Shown here piece after piece: positions 22,958-35,919 of a DNA stretch of 64,000 nt. The translations under genes and the position numbers were made by a program. The stretch is from Thamnaconus septentrionalis (taxonomy: Eukaryota; Chordata; Actinopteri; Tetraodontiformes; Monacanthidae). Location of the stretch: positions 14,638,501-14,702,500 of the forward strand of contig CM020518.1 of NCBI GenBank assembly GCA_009823395.1, in the 5' to 3' direction. Position 1 is the stretch's first letter. Each line of letters starts with the position of its first letter. The notes beneath the pieces are model-generated. The model searched no databases. It saw only the letters and a program-made list of their open reading frames with translations, and had not been told where the DNA came from.

Positions 22958-23570
22958 TTCCTACAATGCCTCATTCGCTGCTGCTGGGTGGATTCCGGCT
23001 GGCGACGCTGCGTCGGTGCCAGCTGTCTTCCTCTCCTCGACAGGGAAGAGGAAACTGTTATCGGTCGCAGCCCCTTCGAACTTGACAGGTGCGTCTCCCG
23101 CTGCCTCTCAACACACTCACACGCCAATAAATCTCTCTGCCCCTTGACCGGAAACAATGCGACGGTGGGACATGGCGACGCTAATGCGCTAACTGCGAAG
23201 AGGAGGCCCTCCACCGGGGGGGGGGGGGCGAGGAGCACCCGGCTCTCTTGACCGCAAGGCCTCTCCAGCTCCTCCATTAGAGAGGTTTTGTTTTGTTCTT
23301 TCACTTCTAGCGTAATCAAAAGTGGGGCGAGGGCTGTTCCGCATACACTTACATCAAGCCGCTCCATTACGGGGGACCTTAATGAGGAAGGTGAAGAGGG
23401 TGTTTATTTGTAGTCGCTACAAGAGCGAACCGCCGTTACAAACACCCCTAATCACCCACCTTCTTCAAAGCCTTGTAGAGACACAAAGGCGGAGGAAGCG
23501 AAACGGTAATTAAAGACTTTATTACTAATGTAATAATTTGGGATTTTTTAATTTTTATATTTTAAATAGC

Positions 23571-23607
23571 CTACAGTGGGTGTACTTCTTGTGTACACCC
23601 ACTGTAG
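23571..23607. repeat. Perfect inverted repeat (15-bp arms, 7-nt loop)
   Basis: CTACAGTGGGTGTAC and its exact complement GTACACCCACTGTAG flank TTCTTGT. Confidence 0.88.
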
Positions 23608-23722
23608 CCACTGGGTACCAGTGTTCAGTCGAACCGCCGGTGCTGCAGGGGAGGACTCACATATGGTAAACTGCCACTGCGTCATTATCAGCCCCGGTCT
23701 TTTATGTCTCCTTATTGCTTTT

Positions 23723-23724
<2 letters not shown>

Positions 23725-23788
<64 letters not shown>

Positions 23789-23800
23789 TGGTGGTGGTGG
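23725..23800. repeat. (GT)31 microsatellite followed by (GGT)n and G run
   Basis: A compound simple repeat: GT to about 23787, then four GGT units and a short poly(G). Confidence 0.95.
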
Positions 23801-24266
23801 GGGGGATAACAGTTTGCATAAAAAAAACAAAAACAAAAAAATAAACGCAAACAGAACAGTTGGACCGACAGAGGATGGATGGATAAATTGAGTGTTTATT
23901 GGTGTCGTTGTTGTCACTTGGGGGGTGGGGAGGTGGGGATGATCAGCTTGCGGTCACATCTGGCTCAGCGATAGGTCTGTTCAACGTTTAGGGGTTGGGA
24001 GGCGCTACTGGCTCTGGGCCAGTGAAGGGCAGGGCCGGTTTGTCCTCGGGTTGGGGGCGGGGGCGGGGGCGGGGCATGAGGCGAGACAGCGTGCCAGCGC
24101 AGAGCATCTCCTGCCGAGATGTTCCGTGCGTCATCGAGCGAGACTCAGCACCCAGCACAAAAATAATAGCAATTTGTTTTTTCTGTTTATTTATTTATTT
24201 TTAGGATACCTGAAAAATTTAGATCAATCCAATAGGATGAAAGCCACATTTGTTAAACATTGTCAG

Positions 24267-24421
24267 TAGGGCTGTCGTCAACGTGTTAACTCAAACTCCT
24301 TTTAACAGCAGTCATTTTTTTAACGCACAAATTATTAGAATTAATTTGCGATTGATCGCGAGTTAACCAAGGACACTATGCGATTAATCGCGATTAAAAA
24401 TTTTATAGACTGACAGCCCTA
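24267..24421. mobile_element. hAT-type MITE, complete, with 8-bp target duplication
   Basis: The 155-bp element has perfect 10-bp terminal inverted repeats, TAGGGCTGTC at 24267-24276 and GACAGCCCTA at 24412-24421. It is flanked by a perfect 8-bp direct duplication ATTGTCAG (24259-24266 and 24422-24429). The inside carries GCGATTAATCGCGATTAA, typical of the abundant vertebrate non-autonomous hAT elements. It is too short to encode a transposase, so it would have been moved by a hAT transposase supplied in trans. Eight-base duplications are the hAT hallmark. Confidence 0.93.
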
Positions 24422-25205
24422 ATTGTCAGACATTTAATGGGTCTAATCGCAGTCCAACACACACAGATAAATAAACTAGATTTTTTGTTGTTTGTTGTTA
24501 CGTCTCCTCAAGACTAAAACCTTCGATCCACTCTTGCTAAACTAAACCCAGCCTGGACAACAACTTGTGTGTTCCAGTTCTCAAGGGAAACACAGGGCCT
24601 GCATTAAACAAAGGTTTCGAGTCATGGCAGCTGACGGATGAGCGGACCGTTTGCAGCACAAAGTTGAGAATTTAATGACCAAAACCCAAAGGAATTTTAC
24701 AGTCCGGTCCAGCCTTTGATAGGTCATCTATTCACCATCTCCTTTATATCTCAGCCAATAATTCCACTCCTGTCTCACTCCAGAGGTGGTCCACCCGCCC
24801 CCCCGTCTGCCTCTTTTCACCTTCTAGTGATCCTTCGACTTCGGTCAAAGCCTTTGAATCCCACGCACATTATTATTTTCCCTCTCATCCTGCATTGCCC
24901 CTCCCAGGCCTCCTTGTGGGTGAGGAGGGGGTCTTAAATCTGAGGGTTCTGCCATAGAACAAAGCTACTTTTAACCCCTCGAGGAAAAAGCGAACGACCA
25001 GTCACGAGAACTAGCGAAGGTTTAGATTTCAGTCGCTGTGGTGATATTTCGCTGTTATCCCCGCGCCCCAAAGCCTCTGGCAAGCGCTCACCCTCGCATG
25101 ACCCGCTTCTACAGCCTGGGGTGATTCAGTTAAATGCAGGTGTCGATGCAGAGCGCTTTGCCGGATTGGCGCGGCGGCACGGCGGCTCGCGTGGTCTCAT
25201 AACCC

Positions 25206-25270
25206 AGTGGTTTTAATAGTGGGAGGCCACCATGTGGGCGCTAAGGAGGCCGCAAAAATTGGAAAATAAA
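25206..25270 (+). mobile_element. Degenerate hAT (Charlie-like) terminus
   Basis: CCCAGTGGTTTTAATAGTGG, then GAGGCC and a GGCCGC repeat, resemble the CAGTGGTTCTCAACTGGG...GGCCGC start common to vertebrate hAT elements. It is followed by A-rich DNA. No second end was found. Confidence 0.4.
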
Positions 25271-25490
25271 AAAAATAAGAAAAAACTAAATAAATAATAC
25301 AATTAGATTATGTTATAATTATTATTATGCCAATATAATCTAATTATTTTGTAACCCTTATTAACAGATATAATCTATAATAATATATCATTTAATTACC
25401 TGCCAGCAGACAAAAAGCATAGCTATTGAAGAACTGGCCAACTAAAGTGAGAAAATATGCGTACAGCCATATAGAAAAATGGCTATGATT

Positions 25491-26531
25491 ATCAACATGT
25501 TGGTTGGTGGAATTCTTCTTCTGAACATAGGTAACAGTTATTGAAGAGCAAATAGTCAGAGTCTGCCTGCATCTTTATTTGTGCTGTCAGTTTCTGTACG
25601 AGTCTACCAGGCAGCGTGTGTGTGTGTGCGCGTGCGTGCCGCGGGGACAAGAATTGCACCCGGAAGTCCGAGTCGAGTGTTTGCAAACACGCGCCACCCT
25701 CGGCCCTCTCTAGTCACACCACATGTGGCCTCCGGCCCAGCTGGGGCCCGAGCGAGCGAGATGTCGCGTGACCGGGGGCCCCCGCAGCCAATCGGGTGGG
25801 AGGCAGGACCGAAGAAGAGCTCGTTACCACTGGCAACGCGGGCCGGGCTGAAATATGCGCGGGCCATCAATTACGAGCCCAACGAAATCAAACCTGCGGC
25901 CATATGCTCTTATCAGCGGGAAGTCGGGGGCTGGGATTTGATTAGCCTTCTGAAAACAAGCAGCGTGGGACCACTGGCAGTCCCGTCGCTGAAAAACGCC
26001 CCGCTGGCCAATTCTGCTCATGCCCCGCACAGCCGTAACGCCATTTGATCCGGACCACGCAGCGGATCAATGGGCGCGCTGGAAGGCGTCCAGAGTGCCG
26101 GGTGGATTCATGCAGAAACCCATTTCTGTTTCTGTTTCTAATGTGTTTTTTCTTTTTTTTTCTTTTTTCCGTAATTCGAGATATTTCCGAAAGTGTGTAG
26201 GACGGCAGAGCGGGAGCTGGCAGCCGGGGCCTGCCAGAGTGGCGGTAGGCACCGAGCAGAAAAGGAAAAGGGGGCACAGAGTGGGAGAGCTGAGAACAGA
26301 TGGCTCAGTGGGAACCCAGCGTGCCCAACATCAATAATAGACAGACAGACAGAGGAGGCATGGCTGATCTGCGTGTGTGTGTGTGTGTGTGTGTGTGCGT
26401 GTGCCCCACTGTCCCACTGCCTCTGGGAGTTTCTGTCACTTTCAGACCTCCTTTTTTTTATTAAATCTGTGCCTTTTCTCATTCTTGGCTCGCGCCCTTT
26501 CATCTTGCAAATTAATAAAATAAATACATAA

Positions 26532-26562
<31 letters not shown>

Positions 26563-28140
26563 AATATCCCTGATGTGCCGTGTGGCAGAACGACGCCACC
26601 TCCTACGCCTCCTCCACCTCCTACGCCTCCTCCTCTGGTAGGGAGCACGTACACAAACGCAGTTTTTCCAACCCGAGAGGCAATTTGTTCTGATTTAATT
26701 CGTCCGCGCTCGGAGTTTAAAGGCGGCTCTACGAACGCGTTAGTGCTGTTTAGCGCGAGGTCTGCCTGCAAAAAAGTGAGTCGAAAGACGAGATTTCAAG
26801 CCCAAGCCGTCAAAAGCTATTATGTGAAGGTCTCCGGGTCCCCTGCACTTGGTCAAATGAAGGCATGATTGGCTGCCACTGGTGCCCTGGGCATTAGCCC
26901 ATGTTAATGTTGTGGAATGCCGTCGCTGGGCTCGGACTAAATCCTGATTGAGGTCAGATTGGTGCGTACCACGCCTTGCTAAATCTCCTCAGAGCGGGAC
27001 CTCGCCGCTGCTTGATTACAGGGGATTTCGCTCTGTGTGTGTGTGTGTTTGTGTGTGTTTGTTTGCGTTTGTGTGTGTGCGGCCGATGCCGCAAGGAAAG
27101 CCTCCGGGTTTGGCCGGAGCCGACCCTGAAATGCCCCTCTTGCCCTCAGCGCCAGACGGCGCTGGCCAAAAAAGAACCTGCAGGGGGCGTCGGACCGCGG
27201 GTGTGACGCACCGCTGCCTGTCTTGCCAATCGAAAGATGCGTGCGAGGTTAAACCCGACGGCACCAGACGCTGAAAGTCGTTTCCTGCCAGCCGGTTGTT
27301 GCGCGCTCGAGCCAAAAGATCAATTTTTAGAGCTTATTTAGCTTCGAGACCTTGAGAATTGATCCGCGCTAAACCTTTGCTGATGCCAGCGGGAGGGTGG
27401 TGGTAGTTGGGGGGGCGGCAAGCGGTGAAAATTGCACAACACAGACCACCTGCCGTGGTCAACGACTGCTGGCGCTCCTGCCGCCGCCCGCGAGACCTGT
27501 CCAATTTCACGCCGAAATCCACGCAGGCGGGCACGCTCACTCGGGTGTGGCTGCCACCTTGTGTCGCGGTGTGTATCGGCGCACGCCCAATTAAGCCGAA
27601 ACACATGCGCGCACACACGCACGTACTACTGGTGACCGCGCGACGCTGGACGGACACATCGGTGACTGTTGAGGAGCGGCTCGCGAGCGCCAACCAGAGG
27701 CGGCAAAAGCAATCGTCTTGGAAGCAACGCATGGAGCTCAGCCTATGTTGCAGCAGTGACGGAAGACGAAAGCGCCGTGTTGTGTGCTCCTCTCCGCCAA
27801 GGCCTGCAACAAAAGCAGCCGGCAGTCATTATCTGGCGACGCGCTGCGTGCAGGTCTGCTGATTCTGGCAGCAGGAGCGTCACAGGCAGAAGCGCGGGGC
27901 CGAGCCTCAGCAAAAGTCTATGCAAATAGGAAGCGGCAACGCCGCTGCCGACCGGAATGTGATTGTCTCCGCCGCAGGGAGGAGAAGAAGCTCACAGCAA
28001 ACATTAGTTCATCTGCCATGGAAGGGAAGCTACTTTCCGGAACCTCCTGGGTTCCTGGAGTCGCTCTTCATCAGATGGAACATAAAAAGAAGAAAACAAG
28101 TGATGCCTGGAAGAGAGCTTCAGATTGAATGTAACAAATC
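25491..28140. other. GC/CpG-rich intronic block without recognised genes
   Basis: Many CpG dinucleotides and many overlapping chance frames on both strands. None shows a recognisable domain, and several translate GT/CA runs (25617-25638, 26371-26397, 26535-26558, 27035-27080). An exact 18-bp tandem duplication is present at 26596-26631. The block could hold regulatory DNA or an unrecognised non-coding exon. Confidence 0.5.
26596..26631. repeat. Exact 18-bp tandem duplication
   Basis: CCACCTCCTACGCCTCCT occurs twice without a spacer, followed by a further CCT-rich stretch. Confidence 0.9.
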
Positions 28141-30477
28141 CTAATGGAGTTTTGGAATAGAAAGAGTTGTTTTTAATTATTGAAAGGCATTCATATTAGA
28201 TATTAAGGAACTCGTGTCGTATCATACGTATGGTATCACAGTTGCTGTCCCTCACTGTGCACTTTAGAACCAACATAAATGAACTGATGTTTTGCTAACT
28301 GGCATGTTTACATTTGTCATCAACTTTCAGCCCAGTGAAGTGATTGCAGGACAATTTCCAGTTCAAGCCTGTTGGTTATGGCTGCAAGGCGAACACACAC
28401 TCGCAAAGCAAAGCTTGAGGTCGGGCTGTAAACACGAATCATCATTGGGTTTTATTTCCAAAGTGATTAAATTACTGGTTGTAAACCAGTACAGTAAAAG
28501 ATGGCTCCCTCTGTGGATTTACTTGCACCATAAAGCATCATGTTTCACCGTAAAGCTGGCTCAGTGTGGGCTTTGAAAGGTTGATGTGAATGCTGCCGGA
28601 ATAGATCCGCGTCACGACTGAGAGAATCTGTTTGCGACCTGCGCCAGTCAAGCCGACTTTGTGATAAAATTAGTCTGGGCCATACGAAAATAGAAGAAAG
28701 AAAATGCAGCTCATCTCAACAGATTTAGCTTAGAAGCACTTCATTGATGATAAAGGGAGGCCGTTGGAGTGGTGGGGATTTAGGGAGAACTCGTGGGCAT
28801 CTGGTGACTCAGCAGACAAGGATCCTTCCGCTGAGGACATCTGCTGTAGCAGCGCGGATTACTGTTCTGCCGTGGCCGTATTTGTGTAAAAATCCAGTCT
28901 CGGAAGAATCAAAGTGCCATTAACGCACCCTCCCGCTTATCAAATAATGGAATTGCTACTTTGTTCTTTTCAAATGCTCATTTACATGAGGTCTTGCGCT
29001 GTGGAATAACCAAAATAGAAGAGGCCAAGTTAGAAACAACTCCCCCCAGCATTATTTGGATTGTTAACCCAACCCTGCCTCCAAAAAACAGAAGACAAAA
29101 CTGCTTTTAATAGGACTAATGCTCGAGACATTTGCAGTCCACGGCTTTATATCTGAGGCTATTGCCAGAAAAGAAGGCTTTTCCTCCACATTTTTGATGG
29201 CACTCCTTCCAAATCTAATTCTTGATGCACTGTCTAAAAAGTCCTGAAAGCACGCTGGCCGCCTTTGGGATTCTTATCTCAGAGGATGGGAAAAACTTAG
29301 AGAGCTTTAAACAAAAAGAGAGGACTGTGGGTGAACAGCTCCTTCTTTAAATGGTAAGATCTTGCTGTTTTCACAACTATAGTGAAGAAAAGGAGATTAT
29401 AAACTATAAGGATGGAGAGAATTAGACAGCCTCCTTCAGCTTGAACGCCTCTGTGAGGATCCTAATCTGGTTTGTTTGCACGTGTGAATCCCTCCCAGAA
29501 AATGTCAAAATAATTTGCAAAGCTTCCCAAAGTGGGAGTTTAATTAAAACCATATAATTGGAAAAAAAAAAAAACAACAACAACAACAAACAAACAGCTT
29601 GGGTGTGGTGTGAGTGATGTAGAGGAACTACTCCCCGATAGAAAAACCCAGGCAACAGCTCCTACAAAAGGCTGCGCGTGAAACTCATCTCACGCTGAGC
29701 TGAAAACGCAACTGTCGGCGAGAGCGAGAAATGTGTCAGCCACAGCAAAAAAGCCAACAGAGGCTGAACATTTCTATTGGGGGTTTAGGGTTGGGGGATA
29801 ATTTTATGGCACAATTAATCAGTGTGGAGTGGATTTTTTTTCTTAAATAAAAACAATCCAGGAACATCTTTTGCTGTTCGGCAGATGATAACAGATCATT
29901 TGAGTCCAGCAATAAATTGGCACATTGATCAAATCCAAAAGCTCATAATGTTAACACGCAGTAGAGAGAAATCACAGCCGTTGCCAAAGCACCGAAAGTG
30001 CTGGAGGATTGGAGGAATTGGTACAAGACAGCGAGCGTATTTAGCTCCTGTTGCCTCTTCCCGAAACACACCTTTGACATTTGCAATGCGAGGATGACTG
30101 AGACTCCCCCTAGCGACCTTCCGCACTTTTAGCCCATTTATCAGCCGTTATCACGTTTACGACCCATCGGAGCGTCAACGACGCCTCAGTCGTCACGGCG
30201 CGCAACAGGGTGGGCCGTCTTTGAGCGATGCTTGAGTGTCACTCGCTGTTGGGCTGAGGGTCAGAACACCCTCGGCTGTCAGTGGGACGTCAAGAGACCA
30301 ATGTTGCAAAGGGAACCGCAACAGATATCTGTGCAAGTAGAATGCCAAATATTTGGAATGCTGCTAAGCTGTACAGACTCAACCGTCGGGGTAAACCACA
30401 CTGCACTGTAGGTGCTTTTCACACAGACTGTAGGTAATGGAATTAGACGACAACCTGATTAAAATCACGTCACCAGA

Positions 30478-30592
30478 ATCTCAAGGGACGGCTTGTTTGA
30501 GCTTCATTCAGTGTATGATGTGCTATAAATTGGAACGGGCAGCTTTATTGACAGCCCCCATTGCGATAGCCAAGTGCAAAATTCCCCAACAT
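30478..30592 (+). repeat. Diverged local duplication, copy 1
   Basis: CTCAAGGGACGGCTTGTTTG, then ATTCAGTGT, CAGCTTTATTGACAG, GCGATAGCCAAG and AAATTCCCCAA, correspond in order and spacing to 31461-31576. By eye the copies are roughly three-quarters identical. The second half is the better conserved part. Confidence 0.75.
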
Positions 30593-31347
30593 TTCGTTCT
30601 GATCAAATTGGCCCAACACCATTGAAATGTCAGTCGGATCGGATTCACTGGCATAACCCCGTTATTGATCAGTTCGTAGTCCGTGCAAATGGCACATCGG
30701 ATTGCTTCCCATTGTTGGAGCTTTGTGCATTACAAATTAACGCAAATTAACGATCGCGCTGCAGGGCAGACAAAGTTAGCCTGGTTGGTGTTGCAGAATC
30801 AAAATAAACCCAAAATAAAACACCAAGCTTGTCTAGTTGAGCTAGCATCTCTATATTAAATATTAAGGAGACTCCGTTTGTGATTATGCAAAAATAAATA
30901 AATAAATAAATAAACAGCCCACGTCAGAGTGCACAACATTTGGGGAACCCACAAATCAATTCAATCACTTTTGTGTTCGGGTAAACAGGACAATCTGATC
31001 CCTCGCTTTGAACCAAAAAAAAAAGTTTGAAAAACAAGAATGTTTCCATGTAAATGAACCTGGTGACAAAAGATTATTTCAGGATACACTAGTATGGTTT
31101 TATCGAAATAAACTCTTCTAGCAGGTAATATCAACATCAATCTGCCCACTTCTCGGAGGCAGTAGCATCCCACTGTCACTTGACAACAAATTGATGGTTT
31201 TACCAAAACCACATAATCCCCAGATTTTGGATTTGTTGCTTAAATTAAGAAACATTCCCCTCCAACTAAAGCTCTACCCACCTTCTCTGGTAAAGCTCCT
31301 TAAAACAAGCTCAAATGTTACTTTTTTACGCCCCATGGTGGTGGCAG

Positions 31348-31466
31348 TGTTGATTGGGTGGGACACGTGCCAAGCGAGCAACTCAGGCGATGGCTAACAT
31401 GGGCTCACTCGGCGTAAAAATGTCTGTGTTGATCAAGTAGGACATGTGCCAAACTAGGAACTCAAG
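31348..31466 (+). repeat. Short tandem duplication with a 78-bp period
   Basis: GTGTTGATTGGGTGGGACAC followed by GTGCCAAGCGAGCAACTCAG (31348-31387) recurs as GTGTTGATCAAGTAGGACAT followed by GTGCCAAACTAGGAACTCAA (31426-31465). The second unit leads straight into copy 2 of the larger duplication. Confidence 0.75.
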
Positions 31467-31576
31467 GGGGGGCTTGTTTGGGGTTTTATTCAGTGTTTAC
31501 GACGCCATAAAAATGAAATGGGACAGCTTTATTGACAGTCCCAATGGCGACAGCCAAGAGCAGAATTCCCCAAATG
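31461..31576 (+). repeat. Diverged local duplication, copy 2
   Basis: Partner of 30478-30592, 980 bp away in direct orientation. Shared anchors are GGCTTGTTTG, ATTCAGTGT, CAGCTTTATTGACAG and AATTCCCCAA. Confidence 0.75.
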
Positions 31577-33060
31577 CATTACTAGGACTTTATCAATTTT
31601 ATGATTCCTATTTTCTCCTGCTGTTCACAGCTCCACCTCACTTCCACCTTTCTCACATCTTCGGGCAATCCACCAGTTATTAAAGGCTACATTCCGCTCT
31701 TTCTCCAGTGGAAGCGGGCAAACGCGGTGATAAAAAAAAAAAACTGCCGCTTCAAGAAATCCCTATCAGGATTTAAGGGAAATGCTCAGCAGACGGCAAA
31801 GTGAACAGTGAGTTTGATGTGTACAAGAAAAGTTTAATAAAGATAAAGTCGCCGCTCTTTCCCCTAAGCGCTACAGCTTCCGCCGAAGGCAGAAATGAAC
31901 AAGAAACGGCGACGGGAGAAAAAACATTTCTTTATCTCCTCCTGAGAGGAACACTCTTGTCAAAGGAAGACATTACTGGCCTGATGTGGCAAGGACGTAC
32001 AGCACAGCAAAAGGATGCAGAGAGAATGAAAGTTGAAAGGCCTGATGAGCAGACTTCAAATATAAAGGCCTCACATACACACACACACACACACACACTG
32101 TGTGTGTAAAGTCCAAATAAACATCAATAACGGACATTCAGACCGCATGAATCCTCACGCAAAGACAGCATGTTTTGTGATTTAATACGCTGCTACTTTT
32201 TTGCTTGGCTTTGTGTGAGTTACGTGCTTGGGTAAAGCTATCAGCATTTTTTCCCCCTTCTAGTGTCTTATAGCACAACAGCAATCATGTATAAACCACA
32301 AGGACAAGTTATGAGTTAATATCACAGGAAGAAGCACTGAATAATAACTATATTATGTCATCAGCAGTTCTACCAAGCCAACAAGGTTACAACAAGGCCT
32401 TGCAATGCGTGGCCGCCCATTGACTTCTTTGTAGCGTTGCAGTTTTGTATGTAACTAACTCAAGACGCACATACAGTATGTTACAACCTCATCGTGTTTC
32501 CTTTGAATGAGCTGTACACATAGACCCAAACACTTCATTCAGGAGGGGACTTCACTACACAGCTTTAGGAGTAGATTCTGGCATTACTAGTATGGGAGAG
32601 AAAAAGAGGTTTAAATAAAATAAAATCTTTCAATAAACCGTGTCAGATTATTTGCCCTGGTGTGCGCCAGACGCTTGACACAAAGCTGCCGAGTTGTGTG
32701 GTGAGACAAGGCTTTGCGGCTTAAGGGCGGGCGATGGCGATAAGGACGGAGCTGGAAAGACCAGGAGGAGGAAATAGGATTTCCCACAATGAGGTGGGCC
32801 TGGGCCTGATGAGGCTAACACTTCCACACAGTCCTTATCAAACAGAGACACCTGAGCCTGTGTGTGTGTGTGTGTGTGTGTACATGCGTTTGACTTGGAC
32901 ACATCGCGGTCCACTCCACGGTGGATTGGCAAGAGGGCGTAGCGGGTGCACAGGATTACACCAGTGCACGTGATCCAGCTGGCCTCTGAGGGGGGAAGGC
33001 TGGCCACGCCCCTCAGCAAAGGAAACCAATAGTAGGAGGTTGGGTTTAAACATCAAGTGA

Positions 33061-34780
33061 TGGCTGTGGGACAGGGATGCGTGGCAGGATTTTTTTTTTT
33101 TTTTTGTCTCCATGGTGTTGGCCGTGTTGTGTCGTGCGCACAGGAGCTCCGCCAGGCATTAACAATTCATGGCCTTAAATCGTCCGGATAATGTGCACGG
33201 CGGTGCATCCTAGGCGTTTTAATGGGGGAGCGATCGATGCCTTTTTGTCGCACCGATGGCCCAGAGCGGCGCGATTGAGCCGCTCTCCGCTGTTGGAGCA
33301 CTTATCTTCTCGGGTCTCGCGGAAATGAGTGCGAACAAACAAAATTTGGAAGGGAATCTACGTTTCCGATACAGAATGCATCTCAAGAACGGCCGTGACA
33401 CTGAGTGTACTGTGTGGGAAAAAAAAAAAAAAAAAAAAAAGGGTTCATATGATTACGATGATAGCATAAAAATGCTACTAAAGCTACTAACAACAGTAAA
33501 GATGGTTATAATAATGAACGGTTGTGTTTAACGTGTCTACATATTTAGACGAGGTGTGCGACAATGAGAATATAATATCCAATTCATATAATATCCAATT
33601 CCATACAATAGGCGTCCACCGCCCGCAGAGACGTATTACCAGCCGTGACAATGATATTATCCAAGGTAATTCAGACAACAAGGCGTAAGCGCTTTCCTTC
33701 AGGCATGTTGGCGGCACGGCGACTGCTCCCGCTAAGTCGTGCGCCCGAGTCGCCTCTCCAGAGTGCGCGGATTATTGCCGTCTTTTTTCAAACCGCAAAA
33801 AAAAAAACAAACAGCGACTTCACGCCCTGCACTCTGGTCTTCTGAGAAGATGAATTCCGCCGTGACCCCGCTGCTGCTTCACGCTCCGCTCACATGGCGG
33901 AGGACCGAGATACCATTTTTCTTTTTTTTTTTCTTGTTGTTTTCCTGCTTCCCTCGACTCGGCGTTACTCCCTCCTCCATAAAACCCCTTATCACACGGC
34001 GCAGCGTTTACCCAGTGGGGGAGGCTACCTTTATGTTCACCTCTCAAAAAAAAAAAAAAAAAGAAATGCGGGAAGCATTCAAATCCACTCCAGGGAGGGG
34101 GGTAGACTTAAAATGCATCCGCTCACATCAAGGGCTGTATAAAGAATAGAGCCTTTAGTCGGCGCTCTGCACAAGCATATCTCAGCGTTCCAACAAAACG
34201 CATCTGCTTGCAGGTTTTGTGTACATGAGAGGGACAGCGTGCTGCTGCTATTCGCATACAGCTCGTTTCACAAGAGTTACAAACGCATGCACTGCGGGGA
34301 AAAGAAGCGGGCGAGCTAACAAAAAGAGAAAAGTTCAGTCCGCTGTCGGTGTCACAGTGGCCCCTGAGCCAAAGCGGCTCACCTGATTGGCCCGTCGGGG
34401 ACGTTTCCAAGGGAGGCAGCGAAAGTGACAAGTGAACAAAGAGCCCCCATTAGAAGCCCCGTCCCCTCTGCTCGGCCGCTATTAAGACCTTGTCCGTGGG
34501 ACACCGAATGCCTCTGACAGCTGAAGAGGAGCACAAGGCAACCGGGGAGAGCAATTCAAGCCAGCAGGGGAGATCGCACGCGCAGCAGCGGTCGAAAGCA
34601 GTGCACAAATACACCGTCCGTGAAGGTGTGTTTTCGCTGATTGCAGAAGAAAGGGAAGTCTGCTGTGCATCAGTTTAAGAGAACAAAAAACAACATAGTA
34701 TTTAGTCTGAAAGTAAAAGTGACAGAGAGCAGGATGAGTCAGTCAAGGTCGTCCTCCTCCTAATCATCAGGTTCACATTA
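33061..34780. other. CpG-richer block without recognised genes
   Basis: It contains poly(T) at 33090-33105, poly(A) at 33420-33440 and 34047-34062, and a GC-rich part around 33200-34480. Chance frames occur on both strands, with no domain recognised. Confidence 0.5.
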
Positions 34781-34888
34781 TCAAATGTGGCGTGAGGCTA
34801 CTACAGACATGCTTTGTAAACAGCTAAGACTTCCTGTAATAGCACTTTGAGCCACTGGGGCAGTTGAACATCCAAGAAAACACCCATA

Positions 34889-35150
34889 AAACCAACCATC
34901 CATCCATCTTCTATACCCGCCACGGGGGTCTGTTGCTGCTGTCAAGGGACGAAGGGAAGGGTTACACCCTGGACGAGTCACCAGTTCATCACAGGGCCAC
35001 ATAGAAAGAGAAAACAAAGATGGCCATTCACGCTTACAATCACTGTAGAATTCTCGGTTAGCCACACAGGCGTGTTTTTGGAATGTGGGAAGAAGCTGGA
35101 GTACCTGGAGAGAACCCAGGCAGCTGCAGTGTAAATCACTGCATCACTCC
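34889..35150 (+). repeat. Teleost interspersed repeat (CATCCATCCATCTTCTA...GGAGAGAACCCA)
   Basis: In order: CATCCATCCATCTTCTATAC, GGGTTACACCCTGGACGAGT, CACCAGTTCATCACAGGGCC, GGAATGTGGGAAGAAGCTGG and AGTACCTGGAGAGAACCCAG. This is the layout of a very common fish repeat, here decayed. A reversed fragment of the same family is at 20494-20590. Confidence 0.7.
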
Positions 35151-35919
35151 AGCAGAATAAAAAAAAAAGCAGCACATGAACAAGTAGCTAAGATCAAGAG
35201 ATTTTCACAATCGGAGTACAAATTAAAGAGAGTCAATCAGTGCATTTAAGGCTAAGATTACAACCAAGGTAATGACTCAGAAGAGTAGTCCCCAGCCAGT
35301 CGACCGGATTTATTTTTCTTAATCATCTTTAAAATTCGATCCTATTGACAAACGATCACCGTTTCTTGGCCCAGAGCAGCTTTAAAATACGGCGACCGGC
35401 CGCCCTCTGCATCGCGCGCAGGGTCCTCTGCTGAACCACGTCGACAGCTAACACTTTCACAGCCGTCGCAGTGTTATGGGAGTTCTTCACATGTCAATGC
35501 GCTGTGTACACGCCAAGTGTAACGGGATCAACACAAAATGTCGACAAGTATGAGCGGCGTGTCAATCACAGCCGGAGCACCGAGTCCTGAGCGGCGCAGC
35601 GCCACGGGTCAGGAGCAGAGGAGTCATGCACACGACTCAACACGAAGCCGCCGGGCCTGGGGTGGGGGCGCGGCGCAGTGTATAGCTAGCACAGCAGGGG
35701 GCTGGATGCACTGTCAGTGCATAAAGTGGAACAGAGGGAGTCAGGTACAGTAGATACTGATATTACCCTTGAAACGGCAACATTAAAGGTCCACTTTGTA
35801 ATTTTTGGTTTGACTTAGAATTTTTGTATTGGTGAAAGCTTAATATACAGCCCATAAATGCATTAATAAAAGTGTATAATCACAGTAAAATAAAAATAAT
35901 TTGGTATTCCTTCCATATA

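Larger units (their letters stand above)
22226..25490 (-). other. Probable long 5' intron of vav2, first part: repeat-rich
   Basis: No coding sequence was seen on either strand. The stretch contains two long microsatellites, a palindrome at 23571-23607, a GGGGGC tandem at about 24051-24075, a complete hAT MITE at 24267-24421 and a degenerate hAT end at about 25206-25270. Assignment to vav2 rests only on the missing upstream CH exons; the boundary to intergenic DNA is unknown. Confidence 0.6.
28141..33060. other. Non-coding stretch with a diverged local duplication
   Basis: Mostly unique-looking AT-richer DNA with no supported exon. It contains the duplication pair at 30478-30592 and 31461-31576, a short tandem at 31348-31466, an (AAAT)n run at 30890-30914, a CACAC...TGTGTG inverted simple repeat at 32076-32107, and a (GT)n run at about 32860-32881. 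Confidence 0.6.

Noticed and set aside
22825..23367. 180-residue minus-strand frame
   Set aside because: Much of it is a C-V translation of the (CA)28 repeat at 22899-22954; no recognisable domain.
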